Both the position numbers and the translations under genes were made by a program. Shown one piece after another: positions 1-8,529 of a DNA stretch of 64,000 nucleotides. This DNA comes from Pseudoglutamicibacter albus (GTDB lineage: Bacteria > Actinomycetota > Actinomycetes > Actinomycetales > Micrococcaceae), in contig NZ_JAKRCW010000005.1 of assembly GCF_022346425.1 (NCBI RefSeq), positions 96,278 through 160,277 on the forward strand. The letters are read 5' to 3'. How positions within the stretch are numbered: position 1 is the first letter of the stretch; every line of letters starts with the position of its first letter. Under the pieces are notes generated by a model. The model worked only from the letters and a program-made list of their open reading frames with translations, made no database searches and was not told the origin of the DNA.

Positions 1-65
1 ACCCTGAATGCCCAGAATGCATGAAGCAGGCGGCCGCCGCCCCCGCAGCACTGGCGGCCAACTAA
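1..65 (+). CDS. C-terminal end of an unidentified protein (partial)
   Basis: An open frame enters from the left edge and stops at TAA 63-65. The visible tail reads PECPECMKQAAAAPAALAAN: a CPEC element followed by an Ala-rich end. A Cys-Pro-x-Cys pair could be half of a zinc ribbon, but with 20 residues visible no family can be named. It is followed 46 bases later by a strong terminator hairpin, which fits the end of a transcription unit. The frame is open to the window edge, but so short a stretch could be open by chance. Confidence 0.4.
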   Translation, partial: PECPECMKQAAAAPAALAAN

Positions 66-111
66 ACAGCGCTGACGACCAACTAGGCCGAGGCTGCATA
101 GCTTTTAACCG

Positions 112-153
112 CGATGGCGGGCTCACCACTAACTTGTGGTGAGCCCGCCATCG
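112..153. terminator. Perfect 18-bp hairpin, probable bidirectional terminator
   Basis: Arms 112-129 and 136-153 are perfectly complementary around the 6-nt loop taactt. It lies between the end of the partial left-edge gene (+) and the 3' end of the tRNA (-), so it could end transcription from both sides. Neither side has a long U tract. Confidence 0.75.
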
Positions 154-215
154 TTGTCATGACCTGGCGTCAGTAGCGCGCCGTACCGGCCTGCACTGGC
201 CGAGGTTGTGACGTG

Positions 216-289
216 TAGGGCGTGCGGGGCTTGAACCCGCGACCCAAGGATTATGAGTCCTTTGCTCTAACCAACTGAGCTAACGCCCC
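216..289 (-). tRNA. tRNA with anticodon CAU (probably Ile2, otherwise elongator Met)
   Basis: Read on the minus strand the RNA begins GGGGCGTTAGCTCAGTTGG. The anticodon stem AAGGA/TCCTT closes the loop CTCATAA (anticodon CAU), and the T arm carries GGTTCAAGC. The acceptor stem GGGGCGT pairs with ACGCCCT with one terminal G-U pair, discriminator A. CCA is not encoded. The TTAGCTCAGT start and the CTTGGGTCGC variable/T region resemble tRNA-Ile2, in which lysidine (TilS) recodes CAU to read AUA. Elongator Met has the same anticodon and cannot be fully excluded. Confidence 0.9.
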
Positions 290-290
290 G

Positions 291-617
291 TAGTGGCTGC
301 TGGAAGCGGCCTAGCTACGAGAGATAAGCCTAACGGAAGCGTGCCTGTTGCGTGAAAAAGTATCCGGGGCGAGTCCAGCGCGCACGGTACGCTCATGCCT
401 GGCATCAGCTATTCGCGCCACGACACTGCGCCTCCGTACTGTACCTAAAGAATCCTCACGGCACACTGAGGCGCCTATGTTGAAACTGAGATGCAGCTGA
501 GAGTTTTCTCGCCTTGTTTGAGTTTCGGCTTCCTATTCGGGCTTTCACCTAAACTTTGTGGTGGACTAAGGGGACGTCATCACGGAGATTATGGTAATGC
601 GCCAAAGAGAGGCCTCA
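291..617. other. Intergenic region upstream of hutR
   Basis: About 330 bases between the divergent tRNA and the hutR start. I see no convincing small gene, RNA or terminator. Two ribosome-binding-like stretches lie near the end: acggag before ATG 591 and gagagg before ATG 618. The hutR promoter is presumably here, but no clear -35/-10 pair stands out. Confidence 0.4.
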
Positions 618-1472
618 ATGTCGAAAGTTCCTGCGGCAGACGCAACACTTCGCGTCCTCTCCTACTTGGCGTCCCAACCTCGCCCCACAGCCGCAAGTCA
701 CATCAGCCGTGCCTTAGACATTCCACGTTCGAGCCTCTATGACCTCTTGCAGGCACTCGTTGCCCGGGGCTATGTGATCCACCATATGGAGGACCGCGCG
801 TACGGCCTCGGCCCGTCGGCTCATGAGCTTTCCTCGGGCTATAACCGCCATGCACCCTTGGCACGCCTGGGTCGCCGCATCGTCGAAGCGCTTGTGGATC
901 GGGTCGGCGAATCTGGGCACCTTTCGATTCTGCGCGGGCAGGAAACCGTGTACCTCGTTGAGGCTCGGGCGCAAAACCGCACGAGCCTCGTGACCGATGT
1001 GGGTGTGCGCCTCGATGCTTTGCGGACCGCGAGCGGCCGCGCGATCCTTGCGAAGCTACCGAATCAGCAGATCAACGCGCTTTTCCGCTCAGGCCCTGAA
1101 CGCACGCGAGCGGCTATTGCCATCCGAATGACGCGCGAGCTCGGTTACGGCTGGGAGGACGGCCTGGTCAGCCCGGACTTCTGTTCGGCCGCCGTTCCGG
1201 TCCTGGATGCTTCCAAGTGGCCGATCGCCGCGATCGCTTTGACGTGGAAACGGGGCAAGGCGTCTCTTGATCAGCGCGTCCTTGACGACCGCGTTGAGGA
1301 GCTCCATGAGGCCGCAGCTACCCTGCAGCGGCGCCTCGGCATCCTCGCACCCAAGATCGCTCACCAGCCGAACGAGATCATCGAGCAAGAAGGCGTGACG
1401 GTCCTCTCGCCCGAACTAGCCGCGAATATAGACGACAGCTCGGTCAGGTCACACATCATCACCGAGGCATAA
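618..1472 (+). CDS. hutR: IclR-family transcriptional regulator, probable hut regulator HutR
   Basis: About 284 residues. An N-terminal winged helix-turn-helix (residues ~5-70, with SHISRALDIPRSSLYDLLQA as the recognition region) is followed by an IclR effector-binding domain (~75-250; SGHLSILRGQETVYLVEA, then TASGRAILAKL). This is the standard IclR layout. It lies directly upstream of hutUIH in the same direction, and IclR-type HutR proteins control hut genes in corynebacteria, so histidine-pathway control is the best inference. ATG 618 begins MSKVPAADATLRVL, the usual IclR start; ATG 591 (nine residues longer, preceded by acggag) is the alternative. A GC-rich hairpin plus T run follows at 1518-1537. 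Confidence 0.85.
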   Translation: MSKVPAADATLRVLSYLASQPRPTAASHISRALDIPRSSLYDLLQALVARGYVIHHMEDRAYGLGPSAHELSSGYNRHAPLARLGRRIVEALVDRVGESGHLSILRGQETVYLVEARAQNRTSLVTDVGVRLDALRTASGRAILAKLPNQQINALFRSGPERTRAAIAIRMTRELGYGWEDGLVSPDFCSAAVPVLDASKWPIAAIALTWKRGKASLDQRVLDDRVEELHEAAATLQRRLGILAPKIAHQPNEIIEQEGVTVLSPELAANIDDSSVRSHIITEA

Positions 1473-1495
1473 ACCGCCCCCTCTGACCTCGCATT

Positions 1496-1511
1496 GTCCG
1501 GTATCTCGGAC
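1496..1511. promoter_or_regulatory. Inverted repeat between hutR and hutU, candidate HutR operator
   Basis: gtccg-gtatct-cggac is a 16-bp inverted repeat about 50 bases upstream of the putative hutU promoter. The core TCCGGTATCTCGGA resembles, at 9 of 14 positions, the palindrome I remember for corynebacterial HutR (TCTGwwATwCCAGA). Binding is inferred. Confidence 0.45.
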
Positions 1512-1517
1512 GCGCCT

Positions 1518-1537
1518 CGCGTGATCACGCGGTTTTT
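1518..1537 (+). terminator. Palindrome CGCGTGATCACGCG with T run, probable hutR terminator
   Basis: CGCGT/ACGCG arms around a GATC loop (1518-1531) are followed by TTTTT at 1533-1537. This fits a short intrinsic terminator between hutR and hutU. A perfect 14-bp palindrome could also be a protein-binding site. Confidence 0.5.
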
Positions 1538-1543
1538 AGTGCG

Positions 1544-1572
1544 TTGAGACTATTTTCATGATGAGCTATCTC
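1544..1572 (+). promoter_or_regulatory. Possible hutU promoter
   Basis: TTGAGA (1544-1549), a 17-base spacer and TATCTC (1567-1572) fit a weak sigma-70-type promoter. The hutU ribosome-binding site (ataaggaga) lies before ATG 1610. Confidence 0.4.
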
Positions 1573-1609
1573 CAGGCCACAAACCCGGCTTCAACATAAG
1601 GAGACCATC

Positions 1610-3313
1610 ATGAGCTTTGCCCACTTGACCTCCCCCGGCCACGAACCACGCGAGGTTCGTGCACCCCGCGGAACCGAGCTCACTGCCCGCTCGTGGCAGG
1701 CAGAAGCGCCTCTGCGCATGCTCATGAACAACCTCGACCCAGAAGTTGCAGAACGCCCAGATGACCTCGTGGTCTACGGCGGCACAGGCCGGGCAGCACG
1801 CTCGTGGGAGGCTTACGACGCCATCGTGGATTCGCTCAAAGAGCTCGCCGATGACGAGACGTTGCTGGTCCAGTCGGGCAAACCAGTTGGCATCATCCGC
1901 ACCAACGTGTGGGCCCCACGCGTGCTGATCGCTAACTCGAACCTCGTGGGCGACTGGGCCAACTGGCCAGAATTCCGCAAACTCGAAGACGAAGGCCTCA
2001 TGATGTATGGCCAGATGACCGCGGGTTCCTGGATCTATATTGCAACCCAGGGTATTTTGCAGGGCACCTTCGAGACGTTCGCCGCGGTTGCTAAGAAGCG
2101 TTTCAACGGAACCCTGAAAGGCACCGTCACGCTGACCGCGGGTTGCGGCGGGATGGGTGGAGCGCAGCCGCTCGCCGTGACGCTCAATGGCGGTGTTGCA
2201 CTCGTGGTCGATGTAGACCGCAACCGTCTTGAACGCCGCCGTTCCAAGCGCTACTTGGATGAGATCGCAGATGACCTGGATGCCGCGGTAGCGCGCGCTC
2301 AGCAGGCCGTTGAGGCTGGCGAGGCCGTCTCGATTGGGATCGAAGGCAACGCGGCCGCGGTGTTCCCCGAGCTTTTGCGCCGGCACAAGGCTGGTGAGCT
2401 GAGAATCGATGTTGTCACCGACCAGACTTCGGCCCACGATCCGTTGTCGTATCTACCTGCAGAGATCGCTCTTGAGGACTGGGACCGCGAAGCCGAGGCC
2501 GATCCGGTGGGCTTCACTAAGAAGGCACGCGAATCGATGGCCGCCCACGTTGAGGCGATGGTTGGTTTCCAGGATGCCGGTGCAGAGGTTTTCGATTATG
2601 GCAACAGCATCCGCGACGAGGCTCGCCATGCAGGTTTCGAGCGCGCATTCGACTTCCCTGGCTTCGTTCCGGCCTATATTCGCCCGCTGTTCTGCGAGGG
2701 TTTGGGTCCGTTCCGTTGGGTTGCACTCTCGGGCGACCCGGAGGATATCCGTGTGACCGATGAGGCGCTCAAGGAACTGTTCCCTGAGAACGAGCACCTG
2801 CATCGTTGGCTGGATGCCGCCGCTGAACACGTCGAGTTCGAAGGCTTGCCAGCCCGTATCTGCTGGCTGGGTTACGGCGAGCGCCACCAGGCCGGCCTGT
2901 TGTTCAACCGTCTGGTTGCCGAAGGTAAGGTCACCGCGCCGATCGTGATTGGCCGTGACCACTTGGATTCCGGTTCTGTGGCCTCTCCGTACCGTGAGAC
3001 CGAGTCGATGCTGGATGGTTCGGATGCGATCGCTGACTGGCCTCTGTTGAACGCGCTGACCGCGGCCAGCTCGGGCGCAACCTGGGTTTCGCTGCATCAC
3101 GGCGGTGGCGTGGGCATGGGGCGTTCGATCCACGCTGGCCAAGTGGGTGTCGCTGACGGTACCGAGCTTGCGGCGGCCAAGCTCACGGCGCTGCTGACCA
3201 ATGACCCTGCGATGGGTGTTTTCCGGCACGTTGATGCCGGCTATTCGCGCGCCGTTGAGGTTGCCGATGAGCGTGGTGTGCGTGTGCCGATGAACCCACG
3301 CGTGCGGGACTAG
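1610..3313 (+). CDS. hutU: Urocanate hydratase
   Basis: 567 residues, normal family length. HutU adds water to urocanate to give 4-imidazolone-5-propionate, the second step of histidine breakdown, using tightly bound NAD. Family signatures are YGQMTAGSW (133-141), the NAD-binding glycine-rich stretch [12 protein letters not shown] (178-189) and the C-terminal [18 protein letters not shown] region. ATG 1610 is preceded by an aaggaga ribosome-binding site. It is the first gene of a hutU-hutI-hutH operon (52 and 58 bases between genes) and lies behind hutR and the candidate operator at 1496-1511. No frameshift or missing region was seen. Confidence 0.97.
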   Translation: MSFAHLTSPGHEPREVRAPRGTELTARSWQAEAPLRMLMNNLDPEVAERPDDLVVYGGTGRAARSWEAYDAIVDSLKELADDETLLVQSGKPVGIIRTNVWAPRVLIANSNLVGDWANWPEFRKLEDEGLMMYGQMTAGSWIYIATQGILQGTFETFAAVAKKRFNGTLKGTVTLTAGCGGMGGAQPLAVTLNGGVALVVDVDRNRLERRRSKRYLDEIADDLDAAVARAQQAVEAGEAVSIGIEGNAAAVFPELLRRHKAGELRIDVVTDQTSAHDPLSYLPAEIALEDWDREAEADPVGFTKKARESMAAHVEAMVGFQDAGAEVFDYGNSIRDEARHAGFERAFDFPGFVPAYIRPLFCEGLGPFRWVALSGDPEDIRVTDEALKELFPENEHLHRWLDAAAEHVEFEGLPARICWLGYGERHQAGLLFNRLVAEGKVTAPIVIGRDHLDSGSVASPYRETESMLDGSDAIADWPLLNALTAASSGATWVSLHHGGGVGMGRSIHAGQVGVADGTELAAAKLTALLTNDPAMGVFRHVDAGYSRAVEVADERGVRVPMNPRVRD

Positions 3314-3365
3314 GCCGCATCCGCGGATACTCACATCAGCTCAAGCGTGTTTGAGAGGAGCGCTG

Positions 3366-4574
3366 ATGACTTCGACCCTATATAGCTCGATTGGTGAGCT
3401 GTGGTCGTTTGACCCCGAGCATGGCGCGGTTGATTCCGCGAAGCTCGCTACATCGGCTGATGCCGGTGTTATCGCTAATGCCGCGCTGGTGGTTGAGGAC
3501 GGCGCGATCGCGTGGACTGGTCCGGCCTCGGCAGCCCCTGACGCCGATGCGCGCGTTGATCTTGCCGGTGCTGCCGTGGTTCCGGGGTGGGTTGATTCTC
3601 ATTCCCACATGGTTTTTGACGGCGACCGCTCCGCTGAGTTCGAGGCCCGGATGGCTGGCCAGGCGTATGCTGCCGGCGGGATCGCGGTCACAACTGAGGC
3701 GACCCGTTCCGCGTCCGAGGCTAAACTCGATGCGCTGGTTGCCGATCGTGTAGCGCAGGCCGCAGCCTTAGGCACCACGACGCTGGAGACCAAGACCGGC
3801 TACGGCTTGGATGTGGATTCAGAAGCCCTCGCCGCACGTGTCGCTGCCCGCCACGTTGAGGAAGTCACGTTCTTAGGTGCTCACCTGGTCCCGCCTGAAT
3901 ACGAGCATGACCGTGCCGCCTATGTCGATCTGGTGTGTGGTCCGATGCTGGATGCGGTTGCCGATCATGTTGGCTGGATCGATGTATTTTGTGAACAGGG
4001 TGCGTTCACTGTCGAGGAGTCGATGCGGGTTCTGCAGGCCGGGCAGGCGCGCGGGCTGGGTTTGCGGGTGCACGGTAACCAGATTGGGCATACGGGCGGG
4101 GCCGCTATGGCGGTTGAGCTCGGGGCGGCAAGCGTTGATCACCTGAACTTCTTGAGTAGTGAAGATATTGAGATGCTCGCCGCCTCCGATACGGTCGCGA
4201 CGATCCTTCCGGCGTGCGATCTGTCCACGCGTGCACCGCTAGCGCCAGCGAGGGAGCTGCTCGATGCCGGCGCTACGGTCGCGATCGCATCGAACCTGAA
4301 CCCTGGAACCTCCTATACGTCTTCGGTTCCGTTCTGCATCACCACCGCGGTGTTGCAGCAGCAGATGACCCTTGCCGAAGCGATCCGCGCGGCAACCCTC
4401 GGCGGGGCGGCAGCGTTGCGGCGCACCGACGTCGGGCATCTTAGCCGCAGCGCACCTGCGAACTTTGCCGTGCTCGATGCGCCCGCCGCGATCCATATGG
4501 CCTACCGGCCAGGCATGGTCGGCGTCCGCGCAACCGTGAAGAACGGCCGCATCATCGCCGGCGCACTCGACTAA
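3366..4574 (+). CDS. hutI: Imidazolonepropionase
   Basis: 402 residues from ATG 3366, which follows a gagagga ribosome-binding site; ATG 3351 lies upstream of that site and is disfavoured. HutI is an amidohydrolase that opens imidazolone propionate to N-formimidoyl-glutamate. The metal-binding HxH sits in DSHSHMVFDGDR (77-88), and the middle carries ETKTGYGLD. Near the C-terminal metal ligand the sequence is IASNLNPGTSYTSS, with Asn310 where many family members have Asp (TDLNPGS type). The operon position between hutU and hutH leaves the assignment in little doubt. Confidence 0.95.
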   Translation: MTSTLYSSIGELWSFDPEHGAVDSAKLATSADAGVIANAALVVEDGAIAWTGPASAAPDADARVDLAGAAVVPGWVDSHSHMVFDGDRSAEFEARMAGQAYAAGGIAVTTEATRSASEAKLDALVADRVAQAAALGTTTLETKTGYGLDVDSEALAARVAARHVEEVTFLGAHLVPPEYEHDRAAYVDLVCGPMLDAVADHVGWIDVFCEQGAFTVEESMRVLQAGQARGLGLRVHGNQIGHTGGAAMAVELGAASVDHLNFLSSEDIEMLAASDTVATILPACDLSTRAPLAPARELLDAGATVAIASNLNPGTSYTSSVPFCITTAVLQQQMTLAEAIRAATLGGAAALRRTDVGHLSRSAPANFAVLDAPAAIHMAYRPGMVGVRATVKNGRIIAGALD

Positions 4575-4632
4575 CCACCCTGGGCCCCTGTGGCTCACGT
4601 ATTGACTGTGTAATTTCATGAAGGAGCACGCA

Positions 4633-6174
4633 GTGTCCCTACACCAGAATCTAGAGAACTCTTCCCCGTCCACCGTGGTGCTGAACCCGAGCGGTGTGAG
4701 CGCCGAGGACGTCATTGCGGTGGCGCGTCATGGCGCCCGAATTGAGCTGGGCCCGGAGGTTTTCCAGACGGTGGATGCGGTCCGCCAACACGTTGAGGAC
4801 CTCGCGGCCTCCACAACCCCGGTCTACGGGGTTTCCACGGGTTTCGGTGCGCTTGCTGATACCTCGATCCCGCAGGAGCGCCGCACCCTGTTGCAGTCGA
4901 GCCTGATCCGTTCCCACGCGGCCGGTACCGGCCCGGAGGTTGAGCGGGAGGTTGTGCGTGCGCTCATGTTCTTGCGTGCCCGCACGCTCGCCACCGGCCG
5001 CACCGGTGTGCGGTTCGTGGTGCTTGAAAACCTCGTGGGGCTTCTCAACGCTGGCATCACACCCATCGTCCATGAGTACGGTTCGCTGGGTTGCTCAGGT
5101 GATCTCGCTCCGCTGGCTCACTGCGCGATCGTGTTGCTCGGTGAGGGGCGGGCCCGCGATGCCGAAGGCATTGAGCGTCCCGTGCCTGAACTGTTAGAGG
5201 AAGCCGGCATCGAGCCGCTGGAACTGGCAGAGAAGGAGGGGCTTGCGCTCATCAATGGCACCGACGGCATGCTCGGCATGTTGCTCATGGCGCTGGCTGA
5301 TCTGCGTGAACTGGTCGATGTCGCAGATCTGACCACTGCGATGTCGATCCAGGCTCTGCGTGGCCGTGACACCGTGTTCGCACCACAGCTACACGAACCG
5401 TTGCGTCCGCATCCGGGGCAAGCGCGCTCGGCCGCTAACGTGTACCGCTGGCTCAAAGACTCCCCGATCGTTGCCGATGTCATGAAGGAAGGCTCCCGCG
5501 TCCAGGACGCGTACTCGTTGCGTTGCCACCCACAGGTTGCTGGTGCTGTGAGGGACACGATCTCTCACGCCTCAACCGTTGCTGAACGCGAGCTGGCCTC
5601 GGCTATCGACAACCCTGTCGTGTTGGAAGACGGGACCGTCACTTCGAACGGTAACTTCCACGGGGCGCCTGTCGCCTATGTTTTGGATTTCCTCGCGATC
5701 GCGGCGGCTGATCTGGCGTCGATCTCTGAACGCCGTAGCGACCGGATGCTCGATAAGTCCCGCAACTTCGGTTTGCCGCCGTTCCTCGCTGATGACCCGG
5801 GCGTGGACTCCGGTTTCATGATCGCCCAATACACCCAGGCAGGCCTGGTTGCAGAGATGAAGCGGCTGGCCTCCCCCGCCTCGGTTGATTCGATCCCGTC
5901 TTCTGCGATGCAAGAAGACCACGTCTCGCTGGGTTGGCATGCCGCACGGAAGCTCCGCACCTCGGTTGATGCGTTGCGTCGCGTCCTGGCGATCGAGCTC
6001 ATGACGGCGGCCCGCGCAATCGAGTTGCGTGCCCCGCTCAAACCATCACCTGCCACGGCAGAGGTCATCGAAGCGTTCCGCGCGAGCGTGCCCGGCCCGG
6101 GCCCCGACCGTTTCCTCGCACCCGACATCGAAGCGGCAGTCGAGTTCCTCGCAACCCACCCCTGGCACAGCTAG
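4633..6174 (+). CDS. hutH: Histidine ammonia-lyase
   Basis: 513 residues from GTG 4633, chosen because aaggag lies six bases before it; the in-frame ATG 4618 has that site inside the gene. HutH removes ammonia from histidine to give trans-urocanate, the first step of the pathway. The electrophilic MIO cofactor forms from GSLGCSGDLAPLAH (150-163): here Cys154-Ser155-Gly156, with Cys in place of the more familiar Ala, a variant I believe occurs in actinobacterial histidases. VYGVSTGFG (64-72) carries the catalytic Tyr region. It is the last gene of the hut operon and is followed by a strong terminator at 6201-6239. Confidence 0.96.
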   Translation: MSLHQNLENSSPSTVVLNPSGVSAEDVIAVARHGARIELGPEVFQTVDAVRQHVEDLAASTTPVYGVSTGFGALADTSIPQERRTLLQSSLIRSHAAGTGPEVEREVVRALMFLRARTLATGRTGVRFVVLENLVGLLNAGITPIVHEYGSLGCSGDLAPLAHCAIVLLGEGRARDAEGIERPVPELLEEAGIEPLELAEKEGLALINGTDGMLGMLLMALADLRELVDVADLTTAMSIQALRGRDTVFAPQLHEPLRPHPGQARSAANVYRWLKDSPIVADVMKEGSRVQDAYSLRCHPQVAGAVRDTISHASTVAERELASAIDNPVVLEDGTVTSNGNFHGAPVAYVLDFLAIAAADLASISERRSDRMLDKSRNFGLPPFLADDPGVDSGFMIAQYTQAGLVAEMKRLASPASVDSIPSSAMQEDHVSLGWHAARKLRTSVDALRRVLAIELMTAARAIELRAPLKPSPATAEVIEAFRASVPGPGPDRFLAPDIEAAVEFLATHPWHS

Positions 6175-6200
6175 GGAGAACAGCTAGGGATAGAGACAAC

Positions 6201-6239
6201 TCGGCGCCTCAGCTAGCACGAACATAGCTGAGGCGCCGA
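6201..6239. terminator. Terminator after hutH
   Basis: A perfect 15-bp stem (arms 6201-6215 and 6225-6239) with a 9-nt loop lies between convergent hutH and the minus-strand glycosyltransferase, so it probably serves both. Confidence 0.8.
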
Positions 6240-6295
6240 ATCGTTGATGAAGCCGGGCAACCCTGAGCGCCGGTAAGTTCCTAGCGCGAGGGCCC

Positions 6296-7510
6296 TTAGA
6301 GGTAGTCGCGGACGTCAGCTCCGCGGTAGAGAGCCTCGAACGTGGAGATCGTTTTCTCTTCGCCGTGGGTCAGCGCGAGCTGGTGGCCGGCCTCCCCCAT
6401 CTCGGCGCGTTCGGCCGGTGAAAGGTCCAGGATGCTTGCGAGCTTAGCCGCGAGGTCTTGATCATCGCCTGGGGTGAAGAGGTAGCCGTTGACGCCGTCC
6501 TTGACCAGGTGCGGCAGGGCGAGCGCGTCGGCGAGCACCACAGGTCGGGACGCTGAGAGCGCCTCGAGCGTCACGAGCGACTGGAGTTCCGCTGTTCCCG
6601 GCTGGCAGAAGACATCCGCGCACAGGTACTCCTGACGCAGGGTTTCATCGTCAACGAATCCGAGGAAGTGGACGCGGTTCTCAATATCCAGCTCCTTCGC
6701 TAGCGCTTCGAGCTTGGGCCGCTGTTCACCTTCGCCTACGATCCGCACGTGGGGTTGCGGATGCTGCTTGAGGCGGGCCATCGCTCGCAGAAGAACATCG
6801 ATGTTCTTCTCCACGGCAAGCCGGCCAGCGAACAACACTGTCTGATAGTCGCGTTGCGGTAGGGTCTCGTCCTTGCGCAGCTCATAGTGGGCCGAGTCGA
6901 TGCCGTTGGAGAGCGGCAAGACGTGTTTGAGGCCAGCGTTCTCGCGCATCGCGCGCGCCGCGAGCGGGGTCGGTGTGGTGACCACGTCGGCTTTGCCCAT
7001 GATCTTGCCCATGTCGCGCCACGAGTTACGGGAGACGATGTTGAGGAACCACTGCGGGAACGGGAGGAACGGTTCGAGGTTCTCCGGCATGAAGTGATTC
7101 GTTGCGATCAAACGGATGCCGCGTTTGGTGGCTTGCTTCTGGGCTGCGTGGCCGATCATGTAGTGGCACTGGATGTGCACCGCATCGGGCCTGATCTCAT
7201 CCATGACCTGGCCCGCGATCTTATTGGCGGTCAACGGGGTCACAAGCCGGTAGGTTTCGTGTGTTGGCGCCTTATGCGAGGTGACACGGTGCACGGTGGC
7301 TTCCGGGCGATGCTCCACAAAGCTCGGGCCGCGGTCGCTACGTGCCGCAAGGACATGGACTTCATGGCCCCGCTTAGTCAGGTTGGATGCCAGCCGGTAG
7401 CAGAACACGGCCGCCCCATTGACGTCGGGCGGATACGTATCGCAAGCGATCAGGATTCTCAGGGGAGTTTCCCGGGTCTCCAACGCAGGCTCCATTTCTC
7501 TCGACGCCAT
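6296..7510 (-). CDS. GT4-family glycosyltransferase
   Basis: 404 residues with a GT-B fold. The N-terminal acceptor half contains IACDTYPPDVNGAAVFCYRL, with the family's glycine-containing first loop, followed by IRPDAVHIQCHY. The C-terminal nucleotide-sugar half carries LFAGRLAVEKNIDVLLRAM, IVGEGEQRPKLEAL and the retaining E-x7-E pattern in AELQSLVTLEALSASRPVV. Members transfer sugars to lipids or glycans; those related to mannosyl- or glucosyl-diacylglycerol synthases look closest, but donor and acceptor cannot be read from the sequence. No signal peptide, so it is cytosolic or membrane-peripheral. It ends opposite hutH and lies 31 bases downstream of the DMT transporter gene, possibly co-transcribed. 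Confidence 0.85.
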   Translation of the reverse strand: MASREMEPALETRETPLRILIACDTYPPDVNGAAVFCYRLASNLTKRGHEVHVLAARSDRGPSFVEHRPEATVHRVTSHKAPTHETYRLVTPLTANKIAGQVMDEIRPDAVHIQCHYMIGHAAQKQATKRGIRLIATNHFMPENLEPFLPFPQWFLNIVSRNSWRDMGKIMGKADVVTTPTPLAARAMRENAGLKHVLPLSNGIDSAHYELRKDETLPQRDYQTVLFAGRLAVEKNIDVLLRAMARLKQHPQPHVRIVGEGEQRPKLEALAKELDIENRVHFLGFVDDETLRQEYLCADVFCQPGTAELQSLVTLEALSASRPVVLADALALPHLVKDGVNGYLFTPGDDQDLAAKLASILDLSPAERAEMGEAGHQLALTHGEEKTISTFEALYRGADVRDYL

Positions 7511-7541
7511 CGGCTACAACCTCTAAATTCTATCGAACCTT

Positions 7542-8450
7542 CTATCGAACCTCGGTGCGCTCAGGGGCCACCGAATCAGGATGGTGCCGGGACAGCTGCA
7601 AGACCCCGATAATCGCGATCACGCCCGCGGCGATCATTCCCAGCGCAATGTACCACGGCAATCCAGGCATGAGCTCACCCAAAATGATGACCCCGATCAG
7701 CACGCCCACCATAGGATCGATCACGGTCAAACCTGCAACCACGAGTTCTGGCGGGCCGGATGCGTAGGCGTGCTGGTTGAAGTACTGCCCCATGATGCCC
7801 ACGATCACGATCGCGATCATCGCACCCCACGGAACCTGCTTCCACCAGGTCATCTCCGGGTCCCAGTGCAGGAACGTCACCGCGATCGTGCGAACCAGGA
7901 CCGCGGTGAAACCGAACAGGATGCCCGCCCCGACGATGTAGAAAATGGCGCCGCCTTTATGGCGCCTGTGAACCAGGGCCAGGATCGCGAGGATCAGGCT
8001 GCTGATGCCCAACAGGATGATGATCAGAACACGCTGATTACCGGTCACGAAGGTTTCGTGAGTCGCCTTGATCGCAAGCAGCACGAAACCGATCGCGCCG
8101 ATCGTGCACACCGTGATCGCACGCCAGGTTGCACCGTTGATGCGGATCTTGCGGTCCCACGAGTTGATGATGGTCGTCAAAACCAGCGCCACCGCCCCCA
8201 ACGGTTGAACCACCGTGAGCGGGGCGAGCGAGAGCGCAACGATGTTGAGGACCACGCCGGTGATCATCAAGAGAAGACCGATGAGCCACGTGCGGTTCTT
8301 CAGCATCTCCAGGATCTGCCGCCCGCTGACCTCACGGCCGTGCGCGTTGCGTACGGCCGCGGCTTGACGCTGCGTACCCAAGGCAAGAAACGCGGCCGAT
8401 ACGAGGGCCGCCGTGACAGCTAACCAGACCATGTTATGTGGTGTAGACAT
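7542..8450 (-). CDS. DMT/NIPA-like multi-spanning membrane transporter
   Basis: About 302 residues with some nine hydrophobic segments, starting WLAVTAALVSAAFLALG and including LIGLLLMITGVVLNIVAL and LAPLTVVQPLGAVALVLTT. This is the drug/metabolite transporter superfamily layout (EamA- or NIPA-like), with the conserved APLTVVQPLG and DPMVGVLIGVIILGE repeats of its two halves. The substrate is unknown. I chose ATG 8450 because a GTG at 8489 would put the hairpin at 8453-8483 inside the coding region. Neither start has a good ribosome-binding site, so translation may be leaderless or coupled. The following gene on the same strand is the glycosyltransferase at 6296-7510. Confidence 0.75.
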   Translation of the reverse strand: MSTPHNMVWLAVTAALVSAAFLALGTQRQAAAVRNAHGREVSGRQILEMLKNRTWLIGLLLMITGVVLNIVALSLAPLTVVQPLGAVALVLTTIINSWDRKIRINGATWRAITVCTIGAIGFVLLAIKATHETFVTGNQRVLIIILLGISSLILAILALVHRRHKGGAIFYIVGAGILFGFTAVLVRTIAVTFLHWDPEMTWWKQVPWGAMIAIVIVGIMGQYFNQHAYASGPPELVVAGLTVIDPMVGVLIGVIILGELMPGLPWYIALGMIAAGVIAIIGVLQLSRHHPDSVAPERTEVR

Positions 8451-8452
8451 GC

Positions 8453-8483
8453 ACTGGCAGGCCGGGGTTACCGGCCTGCCAGT
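8453..8483 (-). terminator. Perfect 13-bp hairpin between membrane-protein genes
   Basis: Arms 8453-8465 and 8471-8483 (actggcaggccgg and its complement) with a 5-base loop lie just after the stop of the YqjE-like gene and directly before ATG 8450. No T run follows on the minus strand, so it may be a terminator, an attenuator or an mRNA-stability element. Confidence 0.55.
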
Positions 8484-8529
8484 GTTCACAGAGAATGTTC
8501 AAAGCGTGGATTCGAGACTGCTCTAAGCC

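Noticed and set aside
1556..3334. Long antisense frames opposite hutU (1556-2437 and 2453-3334)
   Set aside because: They run opposite a full-length urocanate hydratase, have low-plausibility compositions (Arg/His/Gln-rich) and match no family; they follow from codon bias of the real gene.
4633..6174. Broken MIO motif in HutH because of Cys instead of Ala
   Set aside because: Ser-Gly is intact and I believe Cys-Ser-Gly is a known actinobacterial variant, so the enzyme should be active.
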